Source of the DNA: Styela clava
Lineage: Eukaryota; Chordata; Ascidiacea; Stolidobranchia; Styelidae
Assembly: GCF_964204865.1 (NCBI RefSeq)
Contig: NC_135252.1
Coordinates: 12,669,383 to 12,733,382, forward strand
Length of the DNA stretch: 64,000 nucleotides
Direction of reading: 5' to 3'
Shown here: positions 1-13,280 of the stretch, one piece after another
How the letters are laid out: each line of letters opens with the position of its first letter
Position numbering within the stretch: the first letter of the stretch is position 1
Notes under the pieces: model-generated
Databases searched by the model: none
Told to the model about the DNA's origin: nothing
What the model saw: the letters and a program-made list of their open reading frames with translations, nothing else
Program-made: the position numbers and the translations under genes

Positions 1-119
1 CCTTTATCTTTTGTACTTATTGTTGAACTACCATGAACTCGAGATCTACAAGACATCATATAAACATATATTGCAACTACATAGCAAAGCATTCATGTAC
101 AGTCTTTCATTTTCATATG

Positions 120-274
120 ACATATTTTTGATGTCGTTCACTCCCAACAAGGCTCGGCACAGGCAGACACAACTAGATACATTACTATAGTTTGAAGAGC
201 GAAAATCTTCAACATTGAATACCCAATTCATTACACCCTGAGTGAGGTGGTGGCACGGGATTTGAACCCAGGAG
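120..274 (-). repeat. tRNA-derived SINE, left part (split by a hAT-like element)
   Basis: The text GGGATTTGAACCCA at 257-270 is the reverse complement of a tRNA-type B box, and the stretch near 138-175 (CACTCCCAACAAGGCTCGGCACAGGCAG) resembles the same part of the copies at 53785-53970 and 58725-58925. The SINE stops at 274 and resumes at 5003, after the 8-bp duplication CCCAGGAG. It is therefore an older SINE interrupted by the element at 275-5002. The family assignment rests on eye alignment of the few copies in this window. Confidence 0.55.
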
Positions 275-716
275 CAGTGTTAACTCTAAGCGAATTATGA
301 GTGCGAAAGTGCTTCGCAGTCGAAAAAAAAAGTGCGAAAGTGCTTTTGCCGATTTTAACAAGTTAGGTGCTCTAGCCTTTCATATTACCCATTTAACACG
401 GCATAGATACTCGAAAAAGCGCTCCTCCGGTTAATATTATGAATTAAAGAGAAGCCTTTCCGTTAAGGGAGTTCCCTTTAAGCGAATTCACGTTTAATTA
501 AAACAAGCGAATTCATGGGCAACGAAAAGACATCTGCTAACACTTGCCGCGAACAAAACTTTCATGCAATGTATCACGGTGTCAGTTGCTTACTCGCGTG
601 AACAGCAAAGGCTTTCACATTTGTTACTCCTTCCATCTAACAGACAACGATTGATACACGTAGGACCATATTAGTTACAGGGTGGATCATTTGTACAAAT
701 CCCGTGCAAAATAATT

Positions 717-731
717 CCCCCCCCCCCCCCC
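717..731. repeat. Poly-C run (15 C)
   Basis: A homopolymer of 15 cytosines inside the 4.7-kb hAT-like element. It is rare in this AT-rich sequence and likely length-variable. Confidence 0.9.
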
Positions 732-2337
732 AAATATAAACAGCAATCAACTAACTAGGGTTAGGTGCGCTGGAAATTCAACTTTTCGATTCATCCCTAA
801 ACCTAATCTGACAATTATTAATTTGTGATTTTGAACCACTTTGAAAGTCGCCACCCGCTGTTTTAAAAGATAGGTTAACCTACGTTCCCTCCGAAATATT
901 ACACAGGATACACCCCTGTTTTAGGAGATTGGTTGACCTACTTTCCTTTTAAACTTTTTTCTCCGAAATATTACACAAGACCACTTTGAAAATCCTCCCC
1001 TTTCGTGAGCTAGCGTGACCTAATTTCTCATTTACATTTATATTATACTATTTCAGAGCTTACCCAAAGACAAGTAATTTTTAAATGTCGACATGCCTTG
1101 GTTTGCGTGCGAGTTAGTTTAAATCAGGCAGAAAACATCATATATCGGCAAAATGTTTAGTAATGTCATGTACTTTCAGCATTCATAAATAGCACTCTTT
1201 GTAATGCTGCTGACCTAGTATCAAATATTCGCATCACAACGCCACTTGCGAGGTTTCCATACATTTCAATTACACTAATAGGAACGATGACACCAAAGAG
1301 TTTTCTTTTGCGAAGGTACACGAAATATAACGAGGGCGATTCTTGAAAAAAACATGAATATAAAAAATAAACGAATGATATGATAGTGGATCCCAAATAA
1401 TTTTGAGAGTGTCTCGAAATACCAATCCATTTGATAAATAATTTTTATTCGACCACATAAACGCTGATATACGCATTCTCAGATATCGGACATCCAGTCG
1501 CGATATTCAATCGTTCATATGCACAAATCTCACATTAATAGTAATTGCTACCCACGTTTGTAAAGTTTAGAAACCAACAAACAGAAAATAACTTATCCTA
1601 AAACGCAATTAAAACTCAGTCGGCAATAAATTTGTCGCCAAGACGATGCCATACAAAACAAAAAAGATTTGGTCGCGAGAGTTACGTTAGATGACTGCAA
1701 AACCACGTTGTTTTTTAAGCAGAATGTAAAACAATCAAATTAAAAAACGGGAGTTACGACGCCCTTAACATATCGTGTGTATTTAACTTCCCTGGTAAGT
1801 ACTATTATTATTGTACTTATACACCTGTTGGAGTATTTCAGACAATTTCGAATTTAAAATTAATGAAAACCCGACATATAATAAAGACGCAAAAGTAAAA
1901 TGAACATTTATTGAAAAAGTTATTATTTAAGAAAGACAACATGATCGTACAATTCCGCCCAAACCTCGATGTTCGCAAGTGAGATGATAATTAAATACTT
2001 CCCTGTATTCGACCAATTAACTTTAGCGTATCGTTGTTCTGCCATCAAACAGCCAGGTGCAAAATATTTCCGTCCTGTGATATGCTCACAAATATTCTCG
2101 ATATTAATATCATACCCTCGCGTATGTACTTTCTATTAGCTCTTTAGTGATCCCTTCCATCCTTGGCCAAGTCATGTTTCGAATATGTGAACATTTTATT
2201 CGACCATACATGGCCGGCGGGATGTTAAAATTGTAAACAAGAGAGAGTCGCAACAATCGCGAATTTCGTTTTGTTGCGCCTGTTATCGTCGAAAATGATT
2301 ACATTTGTTGTATTTTGAGGCATTTAAGCAGTAATAA

Positions 2338-3625
2338 TTAGGGCATGACATCATCAAAATCGTCAAGTGAGATTTTGAAATTGCAAATTCCGTAAATAAA
2401 ATTGTGAATTACTCGGTAACGAATTCAGCTTCAATGACCGTCGGGGTATTGTTTTGTTGAAAATTATAATTAATGTGAGAGCGCCAAAAACATACAGTCC
2501 ATACCGATGCGACTGCAATTTATATGACCGCACTTGGTGTGGCGCGTTTATTAATAGTGTTAAATAAATTAAACGAATATCAATTATAACCAAGCCTGTC
2601 AGCGTGTTTATTTTCTGTGGGCAAGAATCGTAAAATACCATCTTGAGACAAATTCACTTCTATTATAAAATCTAATTTTTCAGTTATTATCGTTATACAA
2701 ATAACGTGTGGCAGCTTTTTAATTTATCGTCGACCAAAAAACCGCCCCACACTCGTCCAAACGTGTGTCAAGCTTGACCGACAGGAACAGATTCATCGAC
2801 GACTTTAATTAGGGAAAAGGGAACATTTTTTTGTGATAAAACTTGTACTTTTGTAAAGGTAAAATTTGATCTAAATTAATCGCAAAAATGTTTTATTTTA
2901 AATGTAACAAAACACATTTTGCGATATAACCTTGTATTTTCGAAAACGGGTGTCCTGAAAAATAAAATATGATCTAAATTAATCGCAAAAATGTTTTATT
3001 TTAAATGTGAAAAATAAAATATGATCTAAATTAATCGCAAAAATGTTTTATTTTAAATGTAACAAAACACATTTTTCGCAATACAACTGTATTTTCGGAT
3101 ACCGGGTGTCATGAAGAGTAAAATATGATCTGAATTAACCGTAAATAATGTTTCATTCCAAATGTATCAAAACGCATTTTTTTGCGATATAATTTTGTAT
3201 TTTCGAAAACGGGGCGTCATGAAATATATTAATCTAATGTTTTATCTAAGTCTAACTAACGTCTGGTACACATCATTTTCGGGGAGAACTCTAGCCCGCG
3301 AAACGTCATTTAATTTAGAATAGAGAATGTTCCACGCATTCCAAAACGGAAAATCACCAGTAAGTCGACAGGGATTCAACCCTACGGATTCAGTATTCTA
3401 TATCCCTCCCCGTGTCAGAAATTTCTGAAGATTGGAACAAAGAACCCGTCAAACCGCCGCGGAAGAAGGGGAGTATTTTTTGCACTAATAATTAGGGCGT
3501 GACATTATTAATATCGTCAAGAAACTGGTGAATTTTCAAATTCCATAAATAAAATTGGGAATTGCTCGGTAACATTTTAGCCATAATTATCGCCGGGGTA
3601 TTGTTTTGTTGAAAACATGTTGAAA
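2338..3625. repeat. Diverged direct duplication flanking an AT-rich minisatellite
   Basis: The stretches at 2338-2470 and 3490-3620 are diverged direct copies; both hold AATTCC.TAAATAAAATTG and end in GGGGTATTGTTTTGTTGAAAA. Between them, about 2860-3220 contains roughly three to four copies of a ~110-bp unit with the core ATCTAAATTAATCGCAAAAA and a 3' part ending near CGAAAACGGG. One copy is shortened to about 60 bp. All of it is internal to the hAT-like element. Confidence 0.75.
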
Positions 3626-5084
3626 CTTGAGGGAATTAGTTACAATCAGCGCCTGACCTCTATTAGGCACTCGAGCACTCGAAAAAAAAAGCACTCGAGT
3701 CCAATCTTTTTAGCATTAAGTCGCATACGTAAAATATCCTGTAAAAGAAGTGCTGTTCATTAACGTTATCTCGTCTTATGACCACGCAGAAATGCCTTTA
3801 TTGCCGAATTATTCAATCACTATTTTAAATCAACATTCAGGATTGGCACAATTTCAGATTTGCGAAGTTTATCACCATAGAAAAACATGAGAAAGTTAAT
3901 TATCGTCTTAATAAATATCAGCATCACGGTATCGACAATAATATTACCATTCGCATAAAATTGGGACTGTAAATTTACAAATCTTGATAGGTAATATTAA
4001 AGCCAACGCAAATGTTAATTTGAGTCCTCAATGTCTTCAACAGCTGTTGCCGATGTGAACAAACGGGTAAACCCGAAATATAAAACTGTCCGCCGACCCG
4101 CAAGAATTCATATTTGTAAAAAAGAGAGGGCGGGAATATAGATTAACAAAACCTGGATATCGCCGCCAAAACGATCGGTGACAAGAACAATTAGCGATTA
4201 CAACGGAATTAACCAGTAAAAAGGCTTTGTTGCCGATTTTTTAATGTTTCAACCGACGTTCCAAAAATATTTGTTATTCGGTACTCGTTAAAAATATTCA
4301 ATTCAATGAAATATTGAATTTTGCCCACCCGTACTCGCATATCAATGAGAAATAGTTGTGTAAATATCGCAAAATGCCACGTGCTTTCAACATTGTGATT
4401 ACAATAAAATGGCACTTAATGGTATTTTGTGAATTTGGTGATTTTGCAAATCTGTGACATGCTGCTAAAAGTTTCGTCTGATTTGAAAATCGTGCACTTT
4501 GGTCACAATACATCCAAAGTGACTATAACGCTTTACTAACACTTTTATAGTCATTTTGAATTCAACGATATCATTGATAGTCACATGACCACTTTTGTTC
4601 AAAGAAAGGCACTGGTAGTATTCCAACATCTGGTTTCAAAGACGTGGAGCGTTTTTGCGGGAGAAGCGGAATCGGTGTGCTTGTATAATAATCATATTAT
4701 AAACAAGAATTTTGCCGTTAATGCAAAAGCTTTATCTCCTATGTCTGCATCTCATAGGTTAGAATTCCGGTAAATATCGTTATGATATGCAGAATTGAGT
4801 TACAAAAGTACTAGTATGTTACTTATTTGTCAACTTAATACTCTTAATAATTTGTTAACTTTGAATTTTTATTCCATTCAAAATCGGAAAAAAGTGCTAT
4901 TTCTCTTCAAAATCGGAAAAAAGTGCTATTTCGCAGTCCCTAAAAAAAGTTGCGAAAGTGCTTCGCAATTTTCGCAAAAAAGTGCGCTAATAGTGAACAC
5001 TGCCCAGGAGATTAACCTGCCATAACACTTCAATCCCCAGGCCAACAAGTAAGTAGTAAAAGAGTAAATCTGACATTCTCAAAC

Positions 5085-5593
5085 CTTATAAGATGGCCAA
5101 ACTTATTTCCCGGTGACATTGTAGCACTAGGTGGTGAAGATCTAGGAGTAAAACCTCCAAATGATGGAGAGTTCATATAGGGATGATGTGCGTGGCCTCC
5201 ACTCATTGATCTGTTTAATACCGGTGTCTGAATAAAGAAACGTAAGATAAATTTTACAAAAAGTTAGAGAATTTACTACAGTGACTTTGAAGGATTCCAG
5301 GAATGGTTTCTTTCCTCATTTAAAAACCGTCCTTCGACCCAAAACATCAGCGCCTACTGAACTCTGAAAGAGGTTTAAAAAATTTCGAAGCCTAAATCGG
5401 AACGAAAATGAGAAATGTTATCTGATAAGAGATAAGCATAGGCTTATAGATATAAATTTATAGCTCACTGTGGTCACTGAAGGGTCGCCCATCAGATATC
5501 CAGGTAAAAATTGACTCCCACCATGCTGGTGATGTAAGCCACTTGTTGATGGTGATGGATGGTGGCCAACAGGAGACCCCAACATCATTGGTT
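5085..5593 (-). CDS. NUP35: NUP35 (Nup53/MP-44) nucleoporin, two 5' coding exons, partial
   Basis: NUP35 is a nuclear pore scaffold protein that binds the Nup93 and Nup155 complexes, NDC1 and membrane. The upstream exon (5593-5469) has an AG acceptor, then EPMMLGSP and further on QFLPGYLMGDPSVTT, followed by a gtgagc donor. These match the conserved N-terminal EPMMLGSP and QFLPGFLMGD motifs of vertebrate NUP35. The next exon (5227-5085) continues in phase 0 as TPVLNRSMSGG, then FGGFTPRSSPPS, and ends LIR before gtttgag. The insertion between the two motifs is His/Ser/Gly-rich. The initiating exon (expected between 5594 and about 6290) was not identified. The RRM-like domain and C-terminus are absent, presumably left of the window because 275-5002 is a transposon. 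The call is firm; the extent is partial. Confidence 0.88.
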
Positions 5594-6294
5594 CTGTGGT
5601 AAAATCAATAAGTACTTTAATGAACGCTCCAAAAGTGTGTGTACCAATTTGGAGGTAACTAATTTTATTCACCCACTTTACATCAAGTTGTGTAAACGGA
5701 CTGAAACCAATGTGAAGGGGGTATATTCACTTGGCTAACACAGACAGTCCCCAATCTCGTAATAGAACTGAAATATGGGAAATCTGAATAAAATTAGGGC
5801 CTAGCCCTAACTACAGGAGTACTCTTTAACGTACACTATTTTAATAATATGCATAGTGCATACAATCAAAAAGCTCAGCAATGGGCGGCGATTACCGTCA
5901 TACTTTTTAAAAAAAAAATTAAAGGGATAAAATATAATAACATGTTATTATTATTCATTGTGAATGTTTCTCTATACTATTTAGAATGATACAAATTGCA
6001 TTTGAAAAAAAAAGATAGCTTTACCTTGATTGTCCATGTTATTTATACTTAATAAAAGTCAATGTCTACCCTGTCAGCTTTTATATAAAGAAAAATTATT
6101 TAATAAAACCTACAATACAAATACAAGACAAAAAGTAATTAGGACAACATATGATTGAAAAGATTTAATTTCAAACATTATTAATAATGATCGACTGTCA
6201 TAAATGGATTGAATCCCAAAATATGTTGCATTTTACATGTTAAAAAGGTAAATTCTGCAAAATATAACAGATAGTGTTTGTAACACAGCCAATG

Positions 6295-6639
6295 TCAGAG
6301 CACCATAGACAGCCATCCCACGATTAACAAAATTCCTCCGTATGGTGTTATGGGTCGAATTGAACTGTCTCCTGTTATTGATTGGTAATAACAACTTCCA
6401 CAAAACACAAGCATTCCTGTAGTCAGTATCGCTCCAGTTAGTAATGGATATTTGCATCGGCTCACTGCCAGAAGAGCAAGAGTATGAAAGAAATGTTGTC
6501 GATTTGCATTATCAAATATAAGTTTTCTGTGCTCATCTTCTTTATGTATACCATGTGCTCCGTATGCTGCTAATCCTACTGCAGAAGCACCAGATATTCC
6601 AGCAATTCTAACAAACAATCGACCATAATAAGAAGCCAT
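6295..6639 (-). CDS. TMEM256: TMEM256 (DUF423) small membrane protein
   Basis: A complete intronless reading frame of 114 residues, the usual family length. An N-terminal segment with GASAVGLAAYGAHG is followed by the family signature NANRQHFFHTLALL, then hydrophobic segments containing LLTGAILTTGMLVFCGSCYYQ and a final GGILLIVGWLSMVL. I expect four membrane passes. It is close to human TMEM256 along its whole length. The family is a widespread small membrane protein of poorly defined function. The ATG directly follows a textbook 3' splice site (a pyrimidine run at 6644-6660, then AG), so the mRNA has either a 5' non-coding exon or a trans-spliced leader. It lies between POLR2L and NUP35 on the same strand. 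Confidence 0.95.
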   Translation of the reverse strand: MASYYGRLFVRIAGISGASAVGLAAYGAHGIHKEDEHRKLIFDNANRQHFFHTLALLAVSRCKYPLLTGAILTTGMLVFCGSCYYQSITGDSSIRPITPYGGILLIVGWLSMVL

Positions 6640-6661
6640 CTAAGGAAAAAAACACTTTTTT
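6640..6661 (-). promoter_or_regulatory. 3' splice acceptor abutting the TMEM256 start codon
   Basis: Read on the minus strand this is a pyrimidine-rich tract ending TTTCCTTAG immediately before ATG. It implies that the transcript is spliced at the first base of the coding region. The donor is either a 5' UTR exon upstream or a spliced leader; the sequence does not decide. Confidence 0.7.
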
Positions 6662-7103
6662 CAACCTCCCAGATTATTCACAATTTAGTGGAACACATTA
6701 TGACACAGTTTCTGTAAATAAAAGTCCATATGAAATAAGCACACAGAAACTCACACTTATCTTGAGACAAAATATGACAAATAGGTGCTTACAATTCGCA
6801 ATAACTTCACAAATGAAAAGTTATAACATACAATGCTGCCGTATATTAAAAAATAACGAATATGATCATGCCAGTTTTATGCTCTGCAACAAATATTATA
6901 CAATAGGTTTCTAACATCATTTAGACATCAGTTACATTGATCTGATACCTCAGGTTTCATATAAACAGTAGAATATTCAGATATTGCAATGATTCACCAT
7001 TGTCCGGATTGAAAGCTGACCTATAATTTCACAGTTTCGTATTCCAAAATTCAAACATCTTTGTCCATACTTTACAATTTTTATGAAGTTGAGCTAATTC
7101 AAA

Positions 7104-8927
<1,824 letters not shown>

Positions 8928-10073
8928 GAGTCCCCTCCCCGTTATGCGATCATTTTTACCAAAATGCTTCTAATATGCTTTGTATTCACAGAAAACACTT
9001 CATTTTATCATTAACATACTCTACAAATCCATCTCAATCACTTCCCTTAAAATCATGCCGGTACCGTGACCGGAAAACCCTTTATACCGCCTCTACTTTC
9101 ACCATGTCAGTGGGGCAATTGCGATCAACAACGTATATTTGGGACAACACTGAAAGGCTGAAAGAAGAAACGGATGAGGTGGAGGAAAAACGGAAGTTGA
9201 GGTGTTCCCGAAGGTGAAAAATTGGAAAACACTAAAAGGCTGAACACTAAAACGAGGCAGTGGAAGAAATTTCTTCCGAGGTGGCTGAAACCACTAAAAA
9301 GCTGAACACTAAAAGGAAGAAGTGGATGAAATTTCTTCCGACGAATAATGAGGTGGTTGAAGTCACTAAAAAGCTGAACACTAAAAGAAAGAAGTGGATG
9401 AAATTTCTTCCGACGAATAATGAGATAGTTGAAGTCACTAAAAAGCTGAACACTGAAAGGAAGAAGTAGATGAAATTTCTTCCGACTGGTGTTTATGTGG
9501 TTGAAGTCACTAAAAAGCTGAACACTAAAAGGAAGAAGTGGATGAAATTTCTCCCGACGGGTGTTGATGTGGTTGAAGTCACTAAAAAGCTGAACACTAA
9601 AAGGAAGAAGTGGATGAAATTTCTCCCGACGGGTGTTGATGTGGTTGAAGTCACTAAAAAGCTGAACACTAAAAGGAAGAAGTGGATGAAATTTCTCCCG
9701 ACGGGTGTTGATGTGGTTGAAGTCACTAAAAAGCTGAACACTAAAAGGAAGAAGTGGATGAAATTTCTCCCTCCCCTCCAATTTTCACGGCTCTATCTTT
9801 ATTTTAACCTCCACATATGCTTCCGTTCTTCCTGAAATAGAAAAAGAGGTTTCGTGCTCTAAAATTGGTCATTTTCGACCACTAGTGGCGTTTTGACCCA
9901 GAAAAATCTCATTTTTGGACGAAATTTGACGCGAAGCGAGCTGTAGGTAGGCGAGTAGGTATGGATTATGTATACCGAGCGGGAATCTATCACTATTTCT
10001 AGTTTGGCCAAAACAGGGTGCTGAAAGGTTGTGATCGTAAATGTGACGTGAACGAATATCGGGGAGGGGACTC
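8928..10073. mobile_element. Candidate inverted-repeat element carrying a minisatellite
   Basis: The left end reads GAGTCCCCTCCCCG and the right end is its exact reverse complement, CGGGGAGGGGACTC (10060-10073). The flanks are CATA on the left and ATAC on the right, so any target duplication is at most 3 bp (ATA). The similarity does not extend inward. No coding capacity is convincing. The interior is dominated by the 72-bp minisatellite. It could be a non-autonomous DNA element or a chance GC-rich inverted pair. Confidence 0.45.
9240..9770. repeat. 72-bp tandem minisatellite, about seven copies
   Basis: The phrase CTGAACAC recurs at 9240, 9302, 9374, 9446, 9518, 9590, 9662 and 9734. The first interval is 62 bp and the rest are exactly 72 bp. 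Each unit also contains GTGGATGAAATTTCT and GTTGAAGTCACTAAAAAG. The last four units are nearly identical, indicating recent expansion. Because 72 is a multiple of three, long repetitive frames open on both strands. These are a consequence of the period and are not annotated as genes. Confidence 0.95.
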
Positions 10074-10081
10074 ATACTCTA

Positions 10082-10163
10082 CTCAGATATGCACCCAAAT
10101 GACACTGCCCCAATGCATGTAAATACCTACATCGGAACAGACACATCTACCTGCATATCTGAG
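10082..10163. repeat. Short inverted repeat (12-bp arms)
   Basis: CTCAGATATGCA at 10082-10093 pairs with TGCATATCTGAG at 10152-10163 across a 58-bp loop, just right of the minisatellite element. It could form a hairpin or be a relic of a small element. Confidence 0.5.
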
Positions 10164-12062
10164 CTTTCAATAATACCAACAATTATGGGAGGATTGCACT
10201 ATTAAATTTGCACTATTAAATCAATACCCGTACCGTTACTCCTTCATCCCACTTTTTAAAGAAACAGTTTATATAATCTTTAGCGCCACGCTGTGGATAA
10301 CCGGTTAATTTCACTCTCAGCCCCAGTTACCGTATTTTCATAGTTAACTTAATAATATCAAATAATAATATACGCTGATTATTTGGTTTCTGCAAGACTA
10401 CTTATCCTTCTTCTATGCTTTTGTGCCGGTGGATCCGTATGCATATATTGCAAGGATGCTGTAGCAAGAGTAGAGATAACAATCCTAAGTGATCTAGGAG
10501 TCTTGCTGCACACTAACAAATTCATGAGACTAACGATGAGACCAAGCCTTATTGCACTGTATTCTACACTAATAAATAGGACACCCGGGGGACGGTCGCT
10601 ACGCTACCCGCAAGGGGAAATGTAAGGAAAAGATTTGAGTATAAAAAGTGGATGTTTGATTATGAGTTTGATCGTAAATATATACTAGGGTTTGATGGAT
10701 GCACCACGGTCGTTGCGCCGGAAGAATGTCGGAATTCGCCCGGCGCGCTGCGCCCTCCTTCTTTAGTCCATTAAGTAATTTAAATAGCACATCATAAACA
10801 GGTCGCCCATAATGACAGTTAATTCACCCCAGTGAAATTTTTGCCTGTAACACATAGGTCACTTAATATAGTTCGCTCACGCTTTTTTCGTCTTTGTTTA
10901 TTTATGTTACACAGTTCTCTCGTTACGCTTGAATGTTGCGTCAAGGTATTCTCTCAATGCGATATTGTGGCGCGTGTAGGCCTCAGTTATCTGACTAACT
11001 ATGTGTGGATACTAAGGAATACTTGTTATAAAAGAAATAATTTGAATGAAACAGAGAAGAAGCTGTAACGGACTTTTCCCCGACTTTTGACCCTCGAAAA
11101 TATTCTTCCTATACTTTAGCATTGCAAAATTTTCGGGACTTATTTTATTTTGAGAGTGGTTTCGAGTAAAATGGGGTATTTGTTTCAAACCATCATTATA
11201 ATTCATTGCATACAACATTTTGTTTTCAAAAGTACCTGCAAAGAATTTAAGCCAAGTCTATGACAGCTTTTTCTACACTAATTTTTTATTGCTGCAATTA
11301 AATTAAAACTCCTAAGAAGACAAAGTGATATTTGAATTATCTGATTTATATTTCCGAAACACAACTGAAAACTAACGAATAAAGTTCAAAAACGCGGTAT
11401 GTTTACGACCACGCTCGAAAATCTGTCTTGAGCGAGAAAAGTGTCTGCAAATCCAGTTAATTAGTCGGACTCGGTTCAGGTTTAATACCCACGGGCCCGG
11501 GTCGGACCTGCAAATCCAGTTAATCAGTCGGGCTCGGGTCGGGTTTATTTTGGGGCCCGATCTTACCTTTACCAGCGATCGCTGTTAAATATCATGATTG
11601 GCAGACCCTTTGGCGTCAACGAGTAGCCTACATATTGAAATATATCAATCCAAATATAACGTTAATTCAAATCATGTTTGAGAAGAAAATAAGCGGACCA
11701 CAGAAAAATAAAATAAGCTTACCTGCCCAATAAGACGGCCTCCCTGAAATCGAGCTGAAAAATTGGGCCTAGAAAAGCGACTTATTAGCCAGGGAATACG
11801 GCAACTTGAAGTATATATAGCAAATACAAGCATAAGTTAAGAAGGATTGTCGTCGCCAATACGGAACAAAATCCATGGATTTAAAATATCCAGCTCTTTA
11901 TACCCCTATTTTACCTTTAAGCCCTAAGCCGCACAGACTGGCGTCAATAAATGCCATGACTGGGAGGACAATTCAGTTTTATTTGAGAATTAGTAAGATT
12001 TTCAAAGTTGTTTGACTCCGTAGCAGATTAAAATTCGGTGTGCGAATGGTGGCATAAAGATT
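10164..12062. other. Intergenic region with a 64-bp tandem duplication
   Basis: No supported gene. A GC-rich direct repeat is present: CTGCAAATCCAGTTAAT begins at 11444 and again at 11508, each followed by related GGGCTCGGGTCGG-type text. A short frame at 10383-10625 has a hydrophobic start but no recognisable family or gene context. Confidence 0.55.
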
Positions 12063-12454
12063 ATGTATGGTATCTAGTTATTTTTTCATGTTTTTGGCCA
12101 TGTTCTGGAGGCTGTGATAATTAATAAATTGAACTGGAATGATTTCATCCAAATAAATCATTTTGTACGGTTTACGCTTCGTCTCTCGATTTGAACTCTC
12201 GTTTTGAACGCGATACCTAAATATAAATAGCCGAATAATAGGCTGCTATATCGCCTACATGTATGGTATCTAGTTATTTTTTCATGTTTTTGGCCATGTT
12301 CTGGAGGCTGTGATAATTAATAAATTGAACTGGAATGATTTCATCCAAATAAATCATTTTGTACGGTTTACGCTTCGTCTCTCAATTTGAACTCTCGTTT
12401 TGAACGCGATACCTAAATATAAATAGCCGAATAATAGGCTGCTATATCGCCTAC
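12063..12454 (+). repeat. 196-bp tandem duplication of the 5S rRNA upstream region
   Basis: 12063-12258 and 12259-12454 are near-identical direct copies; I saw one substitution, CTCGATTTG versus CTCAATTTG. Each ends in CGCCTAC, of which GCCTAC is the first six bases of the mature 5S sequence. The duplication therefore copies the promoter region plus the gene's first bases. A TATA-like TAAATATAAATAG lies about 35-45 bp before the 5S start in each copy. Confidence 0.92.
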
Positions 12455-12567
12455 GACCATACCACGTTGAATACACCCGATCTCGTTCGATCTCGGAAGT
12501 TAATCAACGTCGGGCTCGGTTAGTACTTGCATGGGTGACCGGCTGGGAATACCGGGTGCCGTAGGCT
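12449..12567 (+). rRNA. 5S ribosomal RNA gene
   Basis: About 119 nt, starting GCCTACGACCATACCACGTTG and ending GGGTGCCGTAGGCTT, matching metazoan 5S rRNA throughout. The internal control region is recognisable: an A-box-like AAGTTAATCAACGTCGGG and a C-box GGTTAGTACTTGCATGGGTG. The 5' and 3' ends can pair as helix I (GCCTAC with GTAGGC). A T-run follows (CTTTTGCTTTTT) as a Pol III terminator. Substitutions versus the usual animal sequence (CCGATCTCGTTCGATCTCGG, and AATC for the usual AAGC) may be lineage differences or decay. Only one full copy is present here. Confidence 0.92.
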
Positions 12568-13280
12568 TTTGCTTTTTACAAAGCATATTGATTTGGTACA
12601 TTTACCATTATTTAATTAAGGTTTGTGGTCTATCAGGACATGATTATAATTTCCCAAAACTATAAATAAATGATTTTGATTTCGTTAAACTTATAAAATA
12701 ATAGTGCGCCAAATCTGCGATACACAATTTTATAATCGGCTATCATAACACTTTAATGACTCACAGTTTCAGGTGACCAGGTGATAGTACCTCATTACTG
12801 TTCAAAAGCGTCAGTCATTAAACGTTTTAGGTATCATTCCACCGTAAATTCAATACTATTAAAACGCGTCAGTCGCTGAACGTTCAATTAGCATTTCACA
12901 ATACCTTTATTATTAATAAGCATTTAACTAGCATTTCACCGCAACTTCAACACTGTTAACATTCAAATCAATGAAGGTTTTGGTTTGGGGCGACTTACAA
13001 GGCGAAACCAACTCTATTTAGTATTGCTCTATTAAGCTGACAGATCAGTTAGGGAATACCGGGTGCCGTAGGTTTTTTAATTCACAAAGAATTATTCATT
13101 TGGTACATTTACCATTATTTAGTGAAGGGTTTGTGGTCTGCCAGGACACTATTTTAATTTCCCAAAACTATAAACAAATGATTTTGATTCAGTCAAACTT
13201 GTAAAATATTGGTTCCCCAAATCTGCGATACACAATTTCAAAATTGCTTATCGGTACATTTAAATGACTAGTAGTTTAAT
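12568..13280. repeat. 5S spacer sequence and partial second copy
   Basis: The text after the intact gene (TTGATTTGGTACATTTACC and onward) recurs after the 3' fragment from about 13075 to 13270. The segment 12780-13050 (CCTCATTACTGTTCAAAAGCG through to TTGCTCTATTAAGCTGACAG) recurs at 16727-16950. Together these show an original tandem 5S array with a spacer of roughly 500 bp, now disrupted. Confidence 0.8.
13052..13072 (+). pseudogene. 5S rRNA 3'-end fragment
   Basis: Twenty-one bases identical to the 3' end of the 5S gene (12545-12565) are followed by about 190 bp similar to the 5S downstream spacer (12568-12760). It is the tail of a second 5S repeat unit whose gene body is missing, offset exactly 507 bp from the intact copy. 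Confidence 0.85.

Larger units (their letters stand above)
275..5002. mobile_element. hAT-like DNA element, ~4.7 kb, no intact transposase
   Basis: The left end begins CAGTGTTAACTCTAAGCG and the right end, reverse-complemented, begins CAGTGTTCACTATTAGCG. The flanking 8 bp CCCAGGAG (267-274 and 5003-5010) are identical on both sides. A CAG start with an 8-bp duplication is typical of the hAT superfamily. Both ends carry subterminal AAGTGC/GCACTT motifs (300-350 and 4880-4990), and a third cluster lies at 3660-3700. No open frame resembles a transposase, so it is either non-autonomous or fully decayed. It lies downstream of the last NUP35 exon seen and may sit in a NUP35 intron. The hAT label is inferred from ends and duplication length. 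Confidence 0.8.

Noticed and set aside
2363-2641. 92-codon minus-strand frame
   Set aside because: It lies inside the 4.7-kb non-autonomous element, overlaps a diverged duplication and shows no family resemblance.
9125-9835. Long repetitive open frames on both strands (up to 218 codons), for example repeating FHPLLPFSVQLFSDFNHINT
   Set aside because: They are produced by a 72-bp tandem repeat, a multiple of three without stops. Frames are open in several registers and both strands, with no conserved non-repeat domain, start context or splice support.
10383-10625. 80-codon frame with a signal-peptide-like start
   Set aside because: Short, with no family resemblance, no neighbouring exon and no splice context. 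A hydrophobic start alone is weak evidence.
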